A DNA stretch of 64,000 nt from assembly GCF_030815255.1 (NCBI RefSeq), contig NZ_JAUSWN010000001.1, positions 124,001 to 188,000 on the forward strand, given 5' to 3'. This DNA is from Hathewaya limosa (lineage in GTDB: Bacteria; Bacillota; Clostridia; Clostridiales; Clostridiaceae). The notes beneath the pieces were generated by a model. That model saw only the letters and a program-made list of their open reading frames with translations, searched no databases and was not told the DNA's origin. Shown one piece after another: positions 61,503 through 64,000 of the stretch (its first letter is position 1; every line of letters starts with the position of its first letter). A program made the position numbers and the translations under genes.

Positions 61503-61661
61503 ATGTTAAAGTTTGAAAAAAATGTATTAGCAACAAGTGCTAAAAAGGAAAACGTTCAATTAGCACCAGGCGGATGCTGCTGTTGTTGTTGCTGCTGCTG
61601 TGTATCTGTAGGAGTTAATGGTGGTACAGCTACAAGCACAGTTCCAACTCCAGGAAAATAG
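61503..61661 (+). CDS. sagA: streptolysin S-like thiazole/oxazole-modified peptide precursor
   Basis: A 52-residue precursor. The leader (1-24) starts MLKFEKNVLATS and ends APGG, closely matching streptococcal SagA, including the FxxxB recognition motif (F4, V8) bound by the SagC partner. The core starts with nine consecutive cysteines (25-33), then VSVGVNGG and a threonine/serine-rich tail ending TPGK, again as in SagA. Cysteines, serines and threonines would be turned into thiazoles and oxazoles by SagBCD, giving a haemolytic/cytolytic toxin. SLS-like clostridiolysin S is known from C. botulinum and C. sporogenes. RBS GGGGGAG. sagB and sagC follow. Confidence 0.95.
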   Translation: MLKFEKNVLATSAKKENVQLAPGGCCCCCCCCCVSVGVNGGTATSTVPTPGK

Positions 61662-61683
61662 TATTTTTTAAAATACTATTTTT
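61655..61683 (+). terminator. AT-rich terminator-like hairpin overlapping the sagA stop codon
   Basis: AAAATAGTATTTT (61655-61667) and AAAATACTATTTT (61670-61682) form a perfect 13-bp inverted repeat two bases apart, ending in a T run. The sagA TAG is inside the left arm. Confidence 0.65.
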
Positions 61684-61688
61684 GGACA

Positions 61689-61715
61689 ATCCCCCATCAA
61701 ATAATGATGGGGGAT
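61689..61715 (+). terminator. GC-rich hairpin between sagA and sagB
   Basis: ATCCCCCATC (61689-61698) and GATGGGGGAT (61706-61715) form a perfect 10-bp stem with a 7-base loop, very stable for this AT-rich genome. No T run follows, so it may act as an mRNA 3'-end stabiliser or a processing barrier rather than a plain terminator. In S. pyogenes a terminator lies at the same place, making sagA mRNA more abundant than sagB-I. Confidence 0.7.
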
Positions 61716-61890
61716 ATAGTTCAAAAACTTAATTAAGAATTTATTTATGATATTATTTTAATACTACTTTAATATTTGAATAAGGCTGTTATGCAATGCT
61801 AAATTTTATAATGAAGCAGTGTAATACGGTCTATTTTATTATTAACTTAAAAATAATGGTGTTTTATCTTTAATTGAAAAGGAGAGTAGT

Positions 61891-62841
61891 ATGCTTTTAA
61901 ATAAAAATAAAGAAAAAAATAAAGAAAAAAGAACATTGAGTTCTATAGAAAGTAAAGAAATAATTTCTTTTAATACACAATATTTAAATATGTCACCTTA
62001 TGTAGAAAGTACTGTGGTTAAAATTTCTGATAATATTATAAAAAGTAATTTAACTTCTAAAGAAAATAGATTTTTAGGAGAACAATATCTCTTAAATTAT
62101 AAGACAAATAATGATTACATAGGTTATAAAATTGGAATATCTAATTTTATAAAACAAGAGGCTATAGCTACAGCAACTAATTTAGAATTTAATGAGGACT
62201 TAGAAGATATTATTAAATTGCCAATACATACAAAGGTAAAGGTAGCGTTATCTACAGCTATAATTAATAGAAGAAGCGTAAGGAAATTTAGTGGTAATTC
62301 TATGCATTTAAAAGATTTATCTAATATTTTATACTATAGTCAAGGAATATCGGCTGAAGTACCTGCTTATGGTTCTATGGAAAATAAAAATTTGAAGCTT
62401 AGAAATGCACCATCGGCTGGTGGACTATATCCAATAGAACTATACCTATATATAAATAATGTAAAAGATTTAGAAGATGGTATATATAGATATTATCCTT
62501 ATGCCCATGCCTTAAAAAAGGTTTCAGGTAATATAAACGAGAAAGAAATTAGATCTTTAGCTGAATTTGCATTTATTAATGCAGAAAAAGCCAATGTTAT
62601 TGTATTTTACATATATAATTTACCTATTAATACTAGAAAATATGGTGATGCGGGTATGGCATATGCATTCATAGAAACAGGTGAAATAGCTCAAAATCTT
62701 CAACTAGTATCAACTGCTTTAGCATATGGTGCATGCGATATTGGGGGATATGAAAAACAACATGTAGAAGAACTTTTAGGACTTGATGGAGTTTTAAAAC
62801 ATATGATTCATATGACGTTAGTTGGGGTACAGGAGGAATAG
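61891..62841 (+). CDS. sagB: SagB-type azoline dehydrogenase
   Basis: An FMN-dependent enzyme that oxidises thiazolines and oxazolines in the precursor to thiazoles and oxazoles. The 316 residues end in a nitroreductase-fold domain (about 120-316). RRSVRKFSG (about 129-137) and SAGGLYPIELYLYI (about 173-186) are the FMN-site blocks, with GDAGMAYAFIETGEIAQNL and TALAYGACDIGGY. The N-terminal 110 residues resemble the extra N-terminal part of SagB enzymes. RBS AAAGGAG. Three bases separate it from sagC. Confidence 0.93.
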   Translation: MLLNKNKEKNKEKRTLSSIESKEIISFNTQYLNMSPYVESTVVKISDNIIKSNLTSKENRFLGEQYLLNYKTNNDYIGYKIGISNFIKQEAIATATNLEFNEDLEDIIKLPIHTKVKVALSTAIINRRSVRKFSGNSMHLKDLSNILYYSQGISAEVPAYGSMENKNLKLRNAPSAGGLYPIELYLYINNVKDLEDGIYRYYPYAHALKKVSGNINEKEIRSLAEFAFINAEKANVIVFYIYNLPINTRKYGDAGMAYAFIETGEIAQNLQLVSTALAYGACDIGGYEKQHVEELLGLDGVLKHMIHMTLVGVQEE

Positions 62842-62844
62842 ATT

Positions 62845-63924
62845 GTGGACAAAATAAAAGAATATGTTTTTAATAATAATTTAAGAATACTTACTTTAAA
62901 TAAAGATGAAATAATCTTTAGAATGGGATTATGGAATTATAATGAAGCAACATTAGATTTAAAAGAAGAAAGTGAAAGCTTTAAAAAAGTTATAAAAACT
63001 TTCATAAATAATATGGAAAAAGGCAATAGTATTACTTTAGAAGAAATTGAAAAAAGTGATTTAAATGATAATGATAAAGCCAATATATTAGGAACTATGG
63101 AAGCATTATGGCAATCAGGTATGATTTGTAGCAAAGAAGATTCGGATATTCATAATGAAATAAGTAAAATACTTTTGGGTGATTTTAGATATCTTGCGCC
63201 AGTTAAAGATAATGAAAAAAAATTATTATTTATAGGTGATAGTGATTATGAAAATAAGATAGTAAAGGAACTTTCAAAATCTATAGATTTAGATTTAGAT
63301 GTATGTTCTAAAGATTTAAAAAATCTTATAACATCAATAGATGTAACATCAAATTTAGATGCTTTAAGTATGAAACAAAATTTAGAAAAGTTAAAACAGG
63401 AATTAGGCGGATATTGTTGTATACTTCTTTGTATGCAACAGGTTAGCATAAGTATGCTTAGAAATTTAAATAGAGTATGTATATACAATAATATTCCCGT
63501 AGTAACTGCTTTTATAGATGGTCCTTTTATAAATATTTTAAGTACTAAATCACCGAAAACCGGATGTTTAGAATGTTATGAAGAAAGAATTTTAGCAAGA
63601 CTAGAAGATCATATATTATATCATAAATTTGCATCACAAAAATGCAAGGAAGAGTTTCCAGTAAATAAAGGTATTATTCCAATAATGAATATTATGAGCA
63701 ATTTACTTGTTTCAGAAGGATTCTTAATAGCTAATACAGGAAGTTCTAAGTTTGAAGGGAGAGCGCTAAGTATATATGTTCCAACATTAGAAATACAAGT
63801 ACAAGATGTATTAAGAGTACCTTTTTGTAAAGCATGTGGAAACGTGGCTAAGGCTAAACTAGAGGATATAAATGTATCTACTAGAGTAGTTATGAAAAAT
63901 ATAATAGAAAGTCTTGAGGATTAA
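62845..63924 (+). CDS. sagC: SagC-type cyclodehydratase partner
   Basis: An E1-like (ThiF/MoeB-related) protein that binds the leader peptide and brings it to the YcaO enzyme SagD. The 359 residues have an N-terminal winged-helix-like region that would hold the FxxxB motif, a central Rossmann-like part (KLLFIGDSDYENKIVKEL, about 131-148) and zinc-type cysteines in TGCLECYEER (about 238-247) and PFCKACGN (about 328-335). The start is GTG 62845, about eight bases after AGGAGG. It sits between sagB and sagD, as in the streptococcal operon. Confidence 0.9.
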   Translation: MDKIKEYVFNNNLRILTLNKDEIIFRMGLWNYNEATLDLKEESESFKKVIKTFINNMEKGNSITLEEIEKSDLNDNDKANILGTMEALWQSGMICSKEDSDIHNEISKILLGDFRYLAPVKDNEKKLLFIGDSDYENKIVKELSKSIDLDLDVCSKDLKNLITSIDVTSNLDALSMKQNLEKLKQELGGYCCILLCMQQVSISMLRNLNRVCIYNNIPVVTAFIDGPFINILSTKSPKTGCLECYEERILARLEDHILYHKFASQKCKEEFPVNKGIIPIMNIMSNLLVSEGFLIANTGSSKFEGRALSIYVPTLEIQVQDVLRVPFCKACGNVAKAKLEDINVSTRVVMKNIIESLED

Positions 63925-63928
63925 AGTT

Positions 63929-64000
63929 ATGCTTAAGTATTCTCCTAGTTTTAATAATGTTTTTCAAGAATTTAAAAATTTTTCAAGTAGTCAAAGTGGA
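63929..64000 (+). CDS. sagD: start of sagD (YcaO cyclodehydratase), cut by the window edge
   Basis: An open frame from ATG 63929 to the end of the window, 24 codons beginning MLKYSPSFNNVFQEFKNF, with GAGG nine bases upstream and only four bases after the sagC stop. The position after sagB-sagC predicts the YcaO-type enzyme that forms the azoline rings with ATP. The visible residues are too few to prove it. Confidence 0.7.
   Translation, partial: MLKYSPSFNNVFQEFKNFSSSQSG

Noticed and set aside
1..64000. CRISPR arrays, insertion sequences, attachment sites, replication origin
   Set aside because: No regularly spaced repeats, transposase frames, tRNA-linked direct repeats or DnaA-box clusters were seen.

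Overview
The window is a stretch of low-GC (roughly 28-30 percent by eye) Firmicute chromosome, almost certainly Clostridium sensu stricto. Evidence: extreme AT codon bias, strong GGAGG-type ribosome binding sites, frequent GTG/TTG starts, sporulation-linked yyaC, a CIRCE-controlled groESL, rex, the kbl-tdh threonine pathway, an Nfn-type bifurcating transhydrogenase, and a streptolysin S-like (clostridiolysin-like) peptide locus. Species cannot be fixed from the sequence alone. Nearly everything is chromosomal housekeeping; there is no prophage, IS element or CRISPR array.

Layout. 1-1.7 kb: end of mreB, yyaC (minus strand), and an alternating tRNA-Tyr/tRNA-Thr array (4 + 3 genes). 1.7-14.3 kb: SAM riboswitch-metK, recD2, comF, hpf, secA, prfB (programmed frameshift), tex, FMN riboswitch-ribU. 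14.3-16 kb (minus): tsaE-tsaB-rimI. 16-26 kb: a CBS-ACT protein, tRNA-Trp, an FAD oxidoreductase-queG-plsC operon, kbl-tdh (threonine to glycine), and nth-malic enzyme-pepT. 26-31.6 kb: htrA, an orphan PIN protein, a RusA-zinc finger protein, tsaD and an AI-2E-family permease. 31.8-40.5 kb: a LysM/M14 endopeptidase, a 1766-residue pseudokinase/ATPase/TPR/GAF/GGDEF signalling protein and an ABC-F ATPase. 40.7-45.9 kb: rex, a tandem glycine riboswitch in front of nfnAB, an OGG1-type glycosylase and a DUF1461 membrane protein. 46-51.6 kb: groESL, guanine riboswitch-guaB-guaA. 51.8-61.3 kb: DUF4491, nupC, dut, a DIP1984-like protein, an unusually cysteine-rich SOD-like protein, an unknown protein, pgi, DUF4397, an MntP/YtaF protein and pepD. 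61.4-64 kb: start of a streptolysin S-type thiazole/oxazole-modified peptide cluster: a 52-residue precursor with nine consecutive cysteines, two hairpins after it, sagB, sagC, and the first codons of sagD at the window edge.

How the parts work together. Four metabolite-sensing RNAs (SAM, FMN, glycine, guanine) sit directly before metK, ribU, nfnAB and guaBA. tsaE, tsaB, tsaD and rimI cover most of the t6A tRNA pathway plus S18 acetylation. kbl-tdh makes glycine from threonine, and the glycine riboswitch in front of the NADH/ferredoxin/NADPH transhydrogenase suggests amino-acid fermentation and redox balance are tied together. The most striking items are the toxin-like peptide locus, the giant pseudokinase-diguanylate cyclase, the glycine riboswitch on nfnAB and the cysteine-rich SOD-like protein with a four-cysteine tail.
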